Assembly (NCBI GenBank): GCA_937958345.1
Contig: CALGNW010000346.1
Span: 1 to 11,846, forward strand
DNA: 11,846 bases
Reading direction: 5' to 3'
From: an uncultured Neomegalonema sp.
GTDB lineage: Bacteria > Pseudomonadota > Alphaproteobacteria > Rhodobacterales > Rhodobacteraceae
Position numbers and translations under genes: made by a program. Within the stretch, counting starts at the first letter, position 1. Each line of letters starts with the position of its first letter. This document shows positions 1 through 7,137 of the stretch, in pieces. The notes beneath the pieces are model-generated. The model ran no database searches and was not told the DNA's origin. It was given only the letters and a program-made list of their open reading frames with translations.

Positions 1-489
1 ATTGAAAAGCTGCGCCAGAAACTGGCCAAGTTCACGGACAGCGAGCTGCACCTGAACATCGTTGAGGTTCGCAAGCCGGAGATCGACGCACAACTGGTTG
101 CCGAGAATATCGCGCAGCAGCTCGAGCGCCGTGTTTCGTTCCGCCGTGCCATGAAGCGCGCGGTTCAGAACGCTATGCGCATGGGCGCGTTGGGTATTCG
201 TGTTAATGTCGGTGGTCGTCTCGGCGGTGCCGAGATTGCCCGGACCGAATGGTATCGTGAGGGGCGTGTTCCGCTTCATACGCTGCGTGCCGACGTTGAT
301 TACGCGACTGCCGAGGGCCATACGGCTTATGGTGTGTGCGGCGTCAAAGTCTGGATCTTCAAGGGCGAAATTCTTGAACATGATCCCATGGCGCGTGATA
401 AGCGTGCGGCTGAAATGCAAGAGGGTGGTCGCCCCGGTGGTGGTGGACGTCCCGGCGGTGGCCGTGGCCCGCGCCGCGATCGCGACTGA
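1..489 (+). CDS. rpsC: 30S ribosomal protein S3 (3' part, 5' end outside window)
   Basis: S3 sits in the head of the small subunit, at the mRNA entry side, and contacts incoming mRNA. The reading frame is open from base 1, and 162 residues are present. By comparison with the usual length, roughly the first 75-80 residues, including most of the KH RNA-binding domain, lie upstream of the window. The visible part carries the family's conserved C-terminal domain, including RRVSFRRAMKRAVQNAM, RLGGAEIARTEWYREG and KVWIFKGEI. The last ~25 residues are a low-complexity Gly/Arg/Pro tail (GGRPGGGGRPGGG, then RGPRRDRD), basic and probably disordered, as is common for S3 tails in this group. rplP follows after 10 bases, so the two are surely co-transcribed. 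Confidence 0.97.
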   Translation: MEKLRQKLAKFTDSELHLNIVEVRKPEIDAQLVAENIAQQLERRVSFRRAMKRAVQNAMRMGALGIRVNVGGRLGGAEIARTEWYREGRVPLHTLRADVDYATAEGHTAYGVCGVKVWIFKGEILEHDPMARDKRAAEMQEGGRPGGGGRPGGGRGPRRDRD

Positions 490-499
490 GGAGTAGGGT

Positions 500-913
500 A
501 TGCTACAGCCAAAACGCACTAAGTACCGCAAGGCCCACAAGGGCCGGATTAAGGGCGAGGCCAAGGGTGGTGTCGACCTGAACTTCGGTTCGTTCGGTCT
601 GAAGGCTCTGGAGCCTGAGCGTGTTACCGCACGCCAGATCGAGGCCGCACGTCGCGCAATGACGCGTTACATGAAACGTCAGGGCCGTGTGTGGATTCGC
701 ATTTTCCCTGATGTGCCTGTCTCGAAAAAGCCTACCGAAGTCCGTATGGGTAAAGGTAAAGGCTCCGTCGAGTTCTGGGCGGCAAAAGTTAAACCCGGTC
801 GGATCATGTTTGAGATTGACGGGGTTACGGAACCTGTTGCACAAGAAGCCCTCCGACTCGCGGCGATGAAATTGCCTGTGAAATGTCGGTTTGTTGCACG
901 GACGGATTGGTAA
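500..913 (+). CDS. rplP: 50S ribosomal protein L16
   Basis: L16 is a late-assembling large-subunit protein near the peptidyl transferase centre and A-site tRNA. The 137 residues match the usual length. Diagnostic blocks are MLQPKRTKYRKAHKGR at the N terminus, AARRAMTRYMKRQGRVWIR in the middle and KKPTEVRMGKGKG near residues 76-88. The arginine of RMGKGKG (residue 82) corresponds to the one hydroxylated in E. coli L16; whether this organism modifies it cannot be seen. The start is supported by GGAG at 490-493, six bases upstream. It lies 10 bases after rpsC, and the 57-base gap to rpmC contains a stem-loop. Confidence 0.97.
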   Translation: MLQPKRTKYRKAHKGRIKGEAKGGVDLNFGSFGLKALEPERVTARQIEAARRAMTRYMKRQGRVWIRIFPDVPVSKKPTEVRMGKGKGSVEFWAAKVKPGRIMFEIDGVTEPVAQEALRLAAMKLPVKCRFVARTDW

Positions 914-919
914 ACGGGA

Positions 920-939
920 GCACCCTGTAATCGGGGTGC
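920..939 (+). other. Stem-loop in rplP-rpmC spacer
   Basis: GCACCC (920-925) pairs with GGGTGC (934-939), and a T-G pair at 926/933 extends the stem. The loop is 6-8 bases. The following 17 bases are pyrimidine-rich with short T runs (CTTT, CTTT) rather than one continuous U tract. It could be a pause or attenuation element, an RNA processing site, or neutral. Only the pairing is seen; a function is not established. Confidence 0.4.
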
Positions 940-970
940 GTCTCGTCTTTGTCTTTGGAAGGACGCCGCG

Positions 971-1177
971 ATGAGCGCTGCGGAGCTACGTGATAAGACG
1001 CTGGATCAGCTCCGTGAGGAGCTTGTCACGCTGAAGAAAGAGCAGTTTAACCTGCGTTTTCAGGGTGCGACCGGCCAACTGGAAAATACCTCGCGCGTGC
1101 GGACGGTTCGTCGTTCGATTGCGACTGTACTGACGGTATTGAATGAAAAGGCTCGCGATGCCGCGAGCGCCGCGTAA
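971..1177 (+). CDS. rpmC: 50S ribosomal protein L29
   Basis: L29 is a small helical-hairpin protein near the polypeptide exit tunnel, beside L23, in the area where signal recognition particle and trigger factor dock. The 68 residues fit the family. Landmarks are the N-terminal ELRDKTLDQLREELVTLKKEQFNLRFQ helix and the second helix with NTSRVRTVRRSIATVLTVLNE. The start is preceded by GGAAGGA at 957-963. It sits between rplP and rpsQ in the standard order, with an 18-base gap to rpsQ. Confidence 0.96.
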   Translation: MSAAELRDKTLDQLREELVTLKKEQFNLRFQGATGQLENTSRVRTVRRSIATVLTVLNEKARDAASAA

Positions 1178-1195
1178 GGCGGGAGAGGGTCTGAG

Positions 1196-1435
1196 ATGCC
1201 GAAGAGAATTCTTCAGGGAACGGTTGTCAGCGAAAAGAACGACAAAACTGTCGTTGTGAGTGTTGAACGGCGTTTCCGCCATCCGGTGCTGAAAAAGACG
1301 ATCCGGAGCTCGAAGAAATATCATGCCCATGATGCGGCGAATGCCGCAAAAGAGGGTGAGATTGTCCGCATTCGCGAATGCGCGCCGATTTCGAAATTGA
1401 AACGCTGGGAGCTTGTGTCCGACTCGGCTGAGTAA
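1196..1435 (+). CDS. rpsQ: 30S ribosomal protein S17
   Basis: S17 is a primary 16S rRNA-binding protein with an OB fold, acting early in small-subunit assembly. The 79 residues are typical. The sequence shows the LQGTVVSEKNDKTVVVSVERRFRHP block, the KKYHAHD loop and the GEIVRIRECAPISKLKRWEL segment that marks the family. A purine-rich GGGAGAGG stretch precedes the ATG. It lies 18 bases after rpmC and 72 bases before rplN, the conventional boundary between the S10 and spc groups. No clear terminator or promoter is seen in that gap, so continuous transcription is likely. Confidence 0.96.
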   Translation: MPKRILQGTVVSEKNDKTVVVSVERRFRHPVLKKTIRSSKKYHAHDAANAAKEGEIVRIRECAPISKLKRWELVSDSAE

Positions 1436-1507
1436 GTCACATTCTACCGGCTCTGTGAAACCGGTCCCGATCCGATAAGGTGATGGGGCCAGGTCTGGAG
1501 GCCTACA

Positions 1508-1876
1508 ATGATCCAGATGCAGTCCAACCTGACGGTTGCTGATAACAGCGGCGCTCGCCGCGTTCAGTGCATCAAGGTTCTTGGCGGTGCAAAACGGCGT
1601 TACGCTCACGTTGGTGACGTAATTGTTGTTTCCGTCAAAGAAGCTATTCCGCGCGGTCGTGTTAAAAAGGGCGAGGTCCGTAAGGCCGTCGTCGTTCGCA
1701 CCCGCAAGGCGATCCGCCGTCCCGATGGCACGGTCATCCGCTTTGATACCAATTCCGCCGTTTTGCTGAATAACCAGAACGAGCCGATGGGTACGCGTAT
1801 CTTTGGCCCGGTTCCCCGTGAACTGCGTGCGAAGAACTACATGAAAATTATATCGCTCGCGCCGGAGGTGCTCTGA
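1508..1876 (+). CDS. rplN: 50S ribosomal protein L14
   Basis: L14 is a conserved beta-barrel protein at the subunit interface, contacting 16S rRNA and L19. Its 122 residues equal the standard bacterial length. Diagnostic segments are MIQMQSNLTVADNSGARRVQCIKVLGG at the N terminus, KKGEVRKAVVVRTRK in the middle and GTRIFGPVPRELR near the C terminus. GGAGG at 1497-1501 lies six bases before the ATG and fixes the start. The stop overlaps the rplX start by one base (TGATG), so translational coupling is likely. By analogy it heads the spc group. Confidence 0.97.
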   Translation: MIQMQSNLTVADNSGARRVQCIKVLGGAKRRYAHVGDVIVVSVKEAIPRGRVKKGEVRKAVVVRTRKAIRRPDGTVIRFDTNSAVLLNNQNEPMGTRIFGPVPRELRAKNYMKIISLAPEVL

Positions 1877-2190
1877 TGGCTGCTAAGCTTAAGAAGGGCG
1901 ACAAAGTCGTTGTTCTGACTGGCCGCGATAAGGGCCAGGAAGGTGAGATCGAGCAGGTATTTCCTGCCGAGGGTCGTGCAATCGTAAACGGCGTGAACAC
2001 GCGCGTCCGGCATACGAAGCAAAGCCAGTCGTCGCAAGGCGGACGGATTGCCAAGGCATCGCCGATCCAGCTTTCGAACATTGCGCTTGTTGATCCGAAA
2101 GACGGTGGTCCGACGCGTGTCGGTTTTAAAATGGAAGACGGCAAGAAAGTCCGTTTTGCCAAGAAGTCGGGGGAAGTGATCGATGGCTGA
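1876..2190 (+). CDS. rplX: 50S ribosomal protein L24
   Basis: L24 is an assembly-initiator protein that binds the 5' region of 23S rRNA and lies near the exit tunnel. The 104 residues are typical. The N-terminal KOW motif is visible (KKGDKVVVLTGRDKGQEGEI), followed by the conserved VNGVNTRVRHTK. The ATG shares its A with the rplN stop; GGAGG at 1864-1868, inside the end of rplN, serves as its ribosome binding site. Its last 8 bases overlap the start of rplE. In E. coli the S8 feedback site lies at this junction; I could not identify a convincing copy here. Confidence 0.97.
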   Translation: MAAKLKKGDKVVVLTGRDKGQEGEIEQVFPAEGRAIVNGVNTRVRHTKQSQSSQGGRIAKASPIQLSNIALVDPKDGGPTRVGFKMEDGKKVRFAKKSGEVIDG

Positions 2191-2761
2191 TGGTTCCGCT
2201 TACATCCCGCGCCTTCGTGCGCATTATGACAACGAGATCCGCGCTAAGCTGAAGGCCGAGTTCGGCTTTACGAACGACATGCAGATCCCCAAGCTTGAGA
2301 AAATCGTTCTCAACATGGGTGTCGGTGATGCCGTTCAGGACACCAAGCGCGTGAAAGCAGCCGCCGCCGAGATGGAACTGATCGCAGGTCAGAAGCCCGT
2401 CACGACGCGCGCGAAAAACTCGATTGCCGGTTTTAAGGTTCGTGAGGGCATGCCCCTCGGTGTAAAGGTGACACTGCGCGGAGCGCGGATGTACGATTTC
2501 CTTGACCGCCTGATCACCATTGCCATGCCGCGTATCCGAGATTTCCGCGGCGTGAAAGATACGAGCTTTGATGGTCGTGGCAACTATGCCATGGGCATTA
2601 AAGAGCACATCATCTTCCCGGAAATCGAGTACGACAAGGTCGACAAGATCCGGGGCATGGACATCATTATCTGCACAACGGCGACCGACGACGCGCACGC
2701 TCATGCGTTGCTGCGTGAGTTCAACATGCCGTTCCCGAAACGTGACGGGGGAGAAAGCTGA
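2183..2761 (+). CDS. rplE: 50S ribosomal protein L5
   Basis: L5 is part of the 5S rRNA-protein complex of the central protuberance and contacts P-site tRNA and S13. The 192 residues are slightly longer than the E. coli protein (~179). The extra length is spread between a short N-terminal lead and a C-terminal tail after NMPFPKR. Family landmarks are PKLEKIVLNMGVGDA, KPVTTRAKNSIAGFKVREG, MPRIRDFRG and FPEIEYDKVDKIRGMDI. The start at 2183 overlaps rplX by 8 bases and is preceded by a purine-rich GGGGGAAG stretch. rpsN begins one base after its stop. Confidence 0.97.
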   Translation: MADGSAYIPRLRAHYDNEIRAKLKAEFGFTNDMQIPKLEKIVLNMGVGDAVQDTKRVKAAAAEMELIAGQKPVTTRAKNSIAGFKVREGMPLGVKVTLRGARMYDFLDRLITIAMPRIRDFRGVKDTSFDGRGNYAMGIKEHIIFPEIEYDKVDKIRGMDIIICTTATDDAHAHALLREFNMPFPKRDGGES

Positions 2762-2762
2762 C

Positions 2763-3068
2763 ATGGCTAAAGACGGAACAATCCAGACGCAGCTGAAGCG
2801 CGAGCGTCTCGTTGCAAAGTACGCTGAAAAGCGTGCGGCGCTGAAAGCCATCGCGAATGACGAGTCGGTGTCGGCTGAAGAGCGTTTTGCTGCGCGGTTG
2901 AAGCTCGCTGAGCTTCCGCGCAACTCGGCGCCGAACCGCCTTCGTAACCGTTGTCAGGTTTCAGGTCGCCCTCGCGGGTATTACCGGAAGCTGAAAATGT
3001 CGCGTATCGCACTGCGCGAGCTCGCCAGCCAGGGTTTGATCCCCGGTATGACGAAGTCGAGCTGGTAA
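2763..3068 (+). CDS. rpsN: 30S ribosomal protein S14 (zinc-free type)
   Basis: S14 is a late-binding protein of the small-subunit head. The start at 2763 gives 101 residues beginning MAKDGTIQTQLKRER, preceded by GGGGGAGAA and one base after the rplE stop. A longer in-frame extension to 2568 would overlap rplE deeply and is not credible. The C-terminal half has the hallmark blocks LPRNSAPNRLRNRC, SGRPRGYYRKLKMSRIALREL and the KSSW end. There is only one cysteine, so this is the long zinc-independent (C-minus) form rather than the short four-cysteine form. rpsH follows after 12 bases. Confidence 0.96.
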   Translation: MAKDGTIQTQLKRERLVAKYAEKRAALKAIANDESVSAEERFAARLKLAELPRNSAPNRLRNRCQVSGRPRGYYRKLKMSRIALRELASQGLIPGMTKSSW

Positions 3069-3080
3069 GGGGGATCGAAA

Positions 3081-3479
3081 ATGCCATTCATTAACGATCC
3101 AGTCGGCGATATGCTGACCCGTATCCGTAACTCGCAGATGCGCGGTAAATCGACGGTCCGCACGCCGGCGTCGAAACTGCGCGGTTGGGTGCTTGATGTC
3201 CTCAAGTCCGAGGGCTTTATTCGCGGCTATGAAGCGGTGAAAGACGGCAACCACGACGAGTACGAGATTTCGCTGAAATACTACGACGGCGAGCCGGTTA
3301 TCCGCGAGCTTAAGCGTGTATCGACTCCCGGTCGCCGCGTTTACAGCAACGTGAAAGACATGCCGCGTGTTCGTAACGGCCTCGGCGTGACGATCCTTTC
3401 GACACCCAAAGGTGTGATGTCGGATGCGAACGCACGTGAAGCCAATGTCGGGGGCGAGGTGCTGTGCACGGTCTTCTAA
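3081..3479 (+). CDS. rpsH: 30S ribosomal protein S8
   Basis: S8 is a primary 16S rRNA-binding protein of the platform. In E. coli it is also the translational repressor of the spc operon. The 132 residues match the family. Landmarks are NDPVGDMLTRIRNSQMRGK at the N terminus, SEGFIRGY, and the C-terminal rRNA-binding part with GLGVTILSTPKGVMSDANAR and GGEVLCTVF. GGGGGAT lies a few bases before the ATG. Feedback control by S8 in this organism is an inference from E. coli. Confidence 0.97.
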   Translation: MPFINDPVGDMLTRIRNSQMRGKSTVRTPASKLRGWVLDVLKSEGFIRGYEAVKDGNHDEYEISLKYYDGEPVIRELKRVSTPGRRVYSNVKDMPRVRNGLGVTILSTPKGVMSDANAREANVGGEVLCTVF

Positions 3480-3521
3480 TCGAAGAAGACCAGCGAGCAT
3501 CCGGAAAAGAGAGAATTTACT

Positions 3522-4055
3522 ATGTCCCGAATTGGAAAACAGCCGGTTGAAGCGCCGAAAGGCGTCGAGATCAAGGTGAACGGCCAGACCGTTGAAGCCA
3601 AGGGCCCGAAGGGTCTGCGCAGCTTTACGTGTCCGAGCGAGGTTACCGTGTCGCTCGAAGACGGCGCGATCACCGTAAAGCCTGCCGATGAGAGTAAACG
3701 AGCGCGCCAGATGTGGGGAATGTCCCGCACTCAGGTCGCGAACTGCGTGACCGGCGTCAGCGACGGCTTTCAGAAAAAGCTTGAGATCACCGGTGTTGGT
3801 TATCGTGCCGCCGTTCAGGGCAAAGTCCTGAAATTGTCGCTCGGTTACTCGCACGACGTTGACTTCAAAATCCCCGAGGGTATTGAAGTGAAAACGCCGA
3901 AGCCGACAGAGATCGAAGTATCCGGTATCGACCAGCAGCTGGTCGGTCAGGTCGCAGCCAACATTCGCGAATGGCGTAAGCCCGAGCCTTACAAAGGCAA
4001 AGGTATCCGCTATTCCGACGAATATATCTTCCGTAAGGAAGGCAAGAAGAAGTAA
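3522..4055 (+). CDS. rplF: 50S ribosomal protein L6
   Basis: L6 lies near the sarcin-ricin loop and the base of the L7/L12 stalk and matters for the translational GTPase centre. The 177 residues are standard. Two related domains are seen. The first is approximately residues 1-82, starting MSRIGKQPVEAPKGVEI. The second is roughly 83-177, with LEITGVGYRAAVQGK and LSLGYSH. The C-terminal signature is RKPEPYKGKGIRYSDE. The 42-base gap from rpsH contains a purine-rich GGAAAAGAGAGA site upstream of the ATG. Confidence 0.97.
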   Translation: MSRIGKQPVEAPKGVEIKVNGQTVEAKGPKGLRSFTCPSEVTVSLEDGAITVKPADESKRARQMWGMSRTQVANCVTGVSDGFQKKLEITGVGYRAAVQGKVLKLSLGYSHDVDFKIPEGIEVKTPKPTEIEVSGIDQQLVGQVAANIREWRKPEPYKGKGIRYSDEYIFRKEGKKK

Positions 4056-4066
4056 GGGCCGGAACA

Positions 4067-4426
4067 ATGGCGAATACAAACCAAGCAGCCCTTGCGCGCC
4101 GCCGTCTGCGCGTCCGCAACCGGCTCAAGAAGGTGGCTACGGGCCGCCCGCGTCTCAGCGTTTTCCGCTCGGGCCGCAATATCTACGCGCAGGTTATCGA
4201 CGACAAGCAAAGCCGCACCTTGGCGGCCGCTTCGACGCTCGACAAGTCGTTGTCGCTCAAGGGTGTCGCGACGGTCGATGCTGCGGCAAAGGTCGGTGCG
4301 CTTGTTGCTGAACGTGCCAAGGCTGCCGGTGTTGAAGATGTTGTCTTCGACCGTAGCGGTTATCTCTTTCATGGCCGGGTCAAGGCCCTTGCCGAAGCCG
4401 CGCGTGAAGCCGGTCTGAAATTCTAG
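4067..4426 (+). CDS. rplR: 50S ribosomal protein L18
   Basis: L18 binds 5S rRNA and joins it to the central protuberance together with L5. The 119 residues fit. The N-terminal basic region (RRRLRVRNRLKKVATGRPRL) precedes the conserved core SVFRSGRNIYAQVIDD and the C-terminal signature FDRSGYLFHGRVKALAEAAREAGLKF. It follows rplF after 11 bases with only a weak ribosome binding site (AAGGGCCGGAA), so coupling from rplF is likely. rpsE follows after 12 bases. Confidence 0.97.
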   Translation: MANTNQAALARRRLRVRNRLKKVATGRPRLSVFRSGRNIYAQVIDDKQSRTLAAASTLDKSLSLKGVATVDAAAKVGALVAERAKAAGVEDVVFDRSGYLFHGRVKALAEAAREAGLKF

Positions 4427-4438
4427 GGAGACGGGCTC

Positions 4439-5017
4439 ATGGCACGTAGAGATAGAGAAGAAGAGCAGTCCGAATTCGCGGATCGCCTTGTCCACATCAA
4501 CCGTGTGGCAAAGGTCGTGAAGGGCGGACGTCGCTTTGGCTTCGCCGCGCTGGTTGTTGTCGGCGACCAAAAAGGCCGCGTCGGTTTCGGCAAGGGTAAA
4601 GCACGCGAAGTGCCCGAGGCGATCCGCAAGGCGACCGAACAGGCAAAAACCAAGATGATCCGTGTTCCTCTGCGTGAGGGCCGGACGCTGCACCACGACA
4701 CGAAGGGCCGTTGGGGCGCTGGTAAAGTCGTGATGCGCTCTGCCCCTGAGGGTACGGGTATTATCGCGGGTGGTCCGATGCGTGCGGTGTTTGAAATGCT
4801 CGGCATTCGTGACGTTGTCGCGAAATCGACCGGTTCGCAGAACCCTTACAACATGGTTCGCGCGACGATCGAAGGCCTGCAGAGCGAAAGCAGCCCGCGT
4901 CAGGTTGCGGCGCGCCGTGGTCTGAAGGTTGCCGATATCCTTGGTCGTCGTCAGGACGGTTCGACTCAGGCTGCTGATGCGGCTGCTCCGGAAGCAGAGG
5001 AAACGGCAGATGCCTAA
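4439..5017 (+). CDS. rpsE: 30S ribosomal protein S5
   Basis: S5 is a small-subunit protein of the decoding and mRNA entry region; it affects fidelity and mRNA unwinding. The 192 residues are somewhat longer than in E. coli (~167) because of an acidic, Ala/Glu-rich C-terminal tail (about the last 20 residues, ending EAEETADA), as is common in alphaproteobacteria. The N-terminal double-stranded RNA-binding-like domain has LVHINRVAKVVKGGRRFGF and VGFGKGKAREVPEAI. The C-terminal domain has APEGTGIIAGGPMRAVFE and GSQNPYNMVRAT. GGGAGA precedes the start. Its last 8 bases overlap rpmD. Confidence 0.97.
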   Translation: MARRDREEEQSEFADRLVHINRVAKVVKGGRRFGFAALVVVGDQKGRVGFGKGKAREVPEAIRKATEQAKTKMIRVPLREGRTLHHDTKGRWGAGKVVMRSAPEGTGIIAGGPMRAVFEMLGIRDVVAKSTGSQNPYNMVRATIEGLQSESSPRQVAARRGLKVADILGRRQDGSTQAADAAAPEAEETADA

Positions 5018-5192
5018 GATTACCGTAAAACAGATCGGTAGCCCGATCCGTCGCCCGCAAATTCAGCGTGATACGCTGAAAGGTTTGGGCCTGAATAAAA
5101 TGCACCGCACCCGCGAGCTGGAAGACAGCCCTGAAGTGCGCGGTATGATCCGTAAGATCCCCCACCTTGTGGAGATCGTGAGCGAGGGCTAA
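5010..5192 (+). CDS. rpmD: 50S ribosomal protein L30
   Basis: L30 is a small peripheral large-subunit protein. The start at 5010 gives 60 residues beginning MPKITVKQIGSPIRRP, which is the conserved N terminus. A longer in-frame extension to 4929 would run inside rpsE and shows no L30 similarity. Family landmarks are the RDTLKGLGLNKM and GMIRKIPHLVEI segments. The ATG overlaps rpsE by 8 bases and is preceded by GAGGAAA, so translational coupling is likely. An 80-base spacer separates it from rplO. Confidence 0.96.
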   Translation: MPKITVKQIGSPIRRPQIQRDTLKGLGLNKMHRTRELEDSPEVRGMIRKIPHLVEIVSEG

Positions 5193-5227
5193 GTCCCTCT
5201 CTCGGTTAGTTTGAAGCTGTGGGTTCT

Positions 5228-5245
5228 CGCGCTGCATGACGCGCG
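5228..5245 (+). other. Weak GC stem-loop in rpmD-rplO spacer
   Basis: CGCGC (5228-5232) can pair with GCGCG (5241-5245) across an 8-base loop, about 28 bases before the rplO start. There is no U tract, so it is not an intrinsic terminator. The short stem could arise by chance in GC-rich sequence; I see nothing else in the 80-base spacer apart from the rplO ribosome binding site. Confidence 0.25.
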
Positions 5246-5272
5246 CCTGAATATCCGGCATAGGAGAGCGTC

Positions 5273-5773
5273 ATGAAACTGAACGATCTGAGCGACCTTC
5301 CGGGCGCGACGAAGCGTAAGAAGCGTGTGGCACGTGGTCCCGGTTCGGGTCTCGGCAAGACTGCCGGTCGCGGTATCAAGGGTCAGACGTCCCGTTCGGG
5401 TGTCGCGATCAAGGGCTTCGAGGGCGGCCAGATGCCGATCCACCGTCGCCTGCCCAAGCGCGGCTTTAATAACATTTTCCGCAAGCAGTATTCGATTGTG
5501 AATCTCGGCCAGCTTCAGGCTGCCGTGGATCGCGGTGCGCTGGATGCCGGTGTTGCGATTGACGAGGCCGTGTTGGTTGCGAGCGGCGTCGTCCGCCGCA
5601 TGAAGACGCATGGCGTGCGTGTTCTGGCAAAGGGCGAGCTGAAGGCAGGGCTGAAAATCACAGCTTCCGGTGCTTCCGAGGCGGCTGTTAAGGCTGTCGG
5701 GGCCGCCGGGGGAACGCTGACGATTTCGCCTAAGGTTGTTGCGCCGGAACCAAAACCGTCCAAGCCTTACTAA
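5273..5773 (+). CDS. rplO: 50S ribosomal protein L15
   Basis: L15 is an extended large-subunit protein that threads into 23S rRNA and helps late assembly. The 166 residues are slightly longer than in E. coli (~144), with a C-terminal extension ending EPKPSKPY. The Gly/Arg/Lys-rich N-terminal tail is typical: LSDLPGATKRKKRVARGPGS, then KTAGRGIKGQTSRSG and FEGGQMPIHRRLPKRGF. The C-terminal globular part includes HGVRVLAKGELKAGLKI. GGAGAG precedes the start. secY follows after 35 bases. Confidence 0.97.
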   Translation: MKLNDLSDLPGATKRKKRVARGPGSGLGKTAGRGIKGQTSRSGVAIKGFEGGQMPIHRRLPKRGFNNIFRKQYSIVNLGQLQAAVDRGALDAGVAIDEAVLVASGVVRRMKTHGVRVLAKGELKAGLKITASGASEAAVKAVGAAGGTLTISPKVVAPEPKPSKPY

Positions 5774-5808
5774 TGTTTTCTTCGATTTGTATCCTGCGGA
5801 GTTAAGCC

Positions 5809-7137
5809 ATGGCCTCGGCCGCTGAACAACTCGCTGCAAATATGAGCTGGTCGGCCTTTGGCAAAGCCAAAGACCTGCAAAACCGGATTTTATTTACGCT
5901 TTCGATTCTGATCGTTTACCGGTTCGGAACGTATCTGCCTTTGCCGGGGATCGATCCCCAGCGGGTGGCGGACCTGATGCAGCAGTATCAGGGCGGGATT
6001 ATCGATATCTTCAACACGTTCGGCGGCGGCGCGATCAGCCGGATGTCGATCTTCGCGCTCGGCATCATGCCGTACATCTCTGCGTCGATTATTATGCAGC
6101 TGATGACGTCGATGGTTCCGGCGCTGGAGAAGTTGAAAAAAGAGGGCGAGCAGGGTCGGAAGAAGATCAACCAGTGGACCCGTTACGGTACGGTTATTCT
6201 GGCAACGCTGCAGGGCTGGGGCATTGCTGCCGGTTTGAACGGCAGCGTCGCGACCGAACCCAGTGCGTTCTTTGTTGTCACGACCGTGATTTCGCTGGTC
6301 GGCGGTACTGTCTTGCTGATGTGGCTGGGCGAGCAGATTACGGCGCGCGGCATTGGTAACGGTATCTCGTTGATTATCTTCGCGGGTATTGTCGCCGAGT
6401 TGCCGGGTGCGATTGCTCAAACGCTGCAACTGAGTGCGCAGGGCCAGATTTCTACGGCGATTGTTCTCGGCATTATCATTCTTGCCTTTGCGACGATTGC
6501 CTTTGTTGTGTTCATGGAACGCGCGCAGCGCCGTATCCTGATCCAATATCCCAAACGGCAGGTTGGCCCGCAGCAGATGGTCGGCGGCGAAAGCTCTCAC
6601 CTGCCGCTGAAGGTCAATACCGCCGGTGTTATTCCGCCGATCTTTGCGTCGTCGCTGTTGCTGTTGCCCCTGACCGTTGCGAGTTTCTCGTCCGCCGGTG
6701 GTCCTGAATGGCTGACGACGGTGACGGCGTATCTTGGCCGTGGACAGCCTGCCTATCTGGCGCTGTATGTTGCCGGTATCGTATTCTTCGCGTTCTTCTA
6801 CACCGCGGTTGTTTTCAACCCCGAGGAAGTGTCGGAGAATCTGAAACGGCATGGCGGATTTATTCCCGGTATTCGCCCCGGTAAGCGGACGGCGGAGTAC
6901 CTCGATTACGTGCTGACGCGACTGACGGTTGTCGGTGCTGCTTATCTGGCATTGGTTTGTCTGTTGCCGGAAATGCTGACGGCGAACCTGCAGGTTCCGT
7001 TCTACTTCGGCGGCACGTCGCTGCTGATTGTGGTGAGCGTTACAATGGATACTGTTTCGCAGGTTCAGAGCCATCTGCTGGCGCACCAGTATGAAGGTCT
7101 GATCCAACGATCGAAGCTGAGAGGCAAGAAGAGATGA
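5809..7137 (+). CDS. secY: Protein translocase subunit SecY
   Basis: SecY is the channel subunit of the SecYEG translocon in the inner membrane. It passes unfolded proteins across, or releases helices sideways into the membrane. The 442 residues and the pattern of about ten hydrophobic segments fit the family. The N-terminal cytoplasmic helix (MSWSAFGKAKDLQNRI) leads into TM1, followed by the plug region (IIDIFNTFGGGAISRMSIFALGIMPYI). Other conserved parts are GEQITARGIGNGISLIIFAGI, the loop FMERAQRRILIQYPKRQVG, and FNPEEVSENLKRHGGFIPGIRPG in the loop that contacts SecA or ribosomes. GGAG lies before the ATG. The stop overlaps the adk start (ATGA). Confidence 0.98.
   Translation: MASAAEQLAANMSWSAFGKAKDLQNRILFTLSILIVYRFGTYLPLPGIDPQRVADLMQQYQGGIIDIFNTFGGGAISRMSIFALGIMPYISASIIMQLMTSMVPALEKLKKEGEQGRKKINQWTRYGTVILATLQGWGIAAGLNGSVATEPSAFFVVTTVISLVGGTVLLMWLGEQITARGIGNGISLIIFAGIVAELPGAIAQTLQLSAQGQISTAIVLGIIILAFATIAFVVFMERAQRRILIQYPKRQVGPQQMVGGESSHLPLKVNTAGVIPPIFASSLLLLPLTVASFSSAGGPEWLTTVTAYLGRGQPAYLALYVAGIVFFAFFYTAVVFNPEEVSENLKRHGGFIPGIRPGKRTAEYLDYVLTRLTVVGAAYLALVCLLPEMLTANLQVPFYFGGTSLLIVVSVTMDTVSQVQSHLLAHQYEGLIQRSKLRGKKR

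Noticed and set aside
1436..1507. ACCGG/CCGGT pairing and GGCC repeats in the rpsQ-rplN spacer as a regulatory structure
   Set aside because: The stems are only 4-5 pairs with a long loop or self-complementary words, likely by chance in GC-rich DNA.
986..1609. 207-codon open frame on the - strand across rpmC, rpsQ and rplN
   Set aside because: It is antisense to three conserved genes, with no recognisable protein features.
2160..2200. S8 feedback-binding site at the rplX-rplE junction
   Set aside because: Expected from E. coli, but I could not recognise the required helix with its conserved internal loop by eye; a structure search would be needed.
2568..2762. N-terminal extension of S14 inside rplE
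   Set aside because: It would overlap rplE by almost 200 bases in another frame; the ATG at 2763 gives the standard 101-residue protein with a good ribosome binding site.
2961..4079. 372-codon open frame on the - strand across rpsH and rplF
   Set aside because: It lies opposite well-identified ribosomal genes. The translation is compositionally odd, matches no family I know, and is explained by their codon bias.
4929..5009. N-terminal extension of L30 inside rpsE
   Set aside because: The canonical L30 start MPKITVKQ is at 5010; the upstream part is only rpsE read in another frame.
5890..7107. 405-codon open frame on the - strand opposite secY
   Set aside because: The translation is extremely rich in Arg, Gln and Asn, the expected mirror image of hydrophobic SecY codons. 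It is a shadow.
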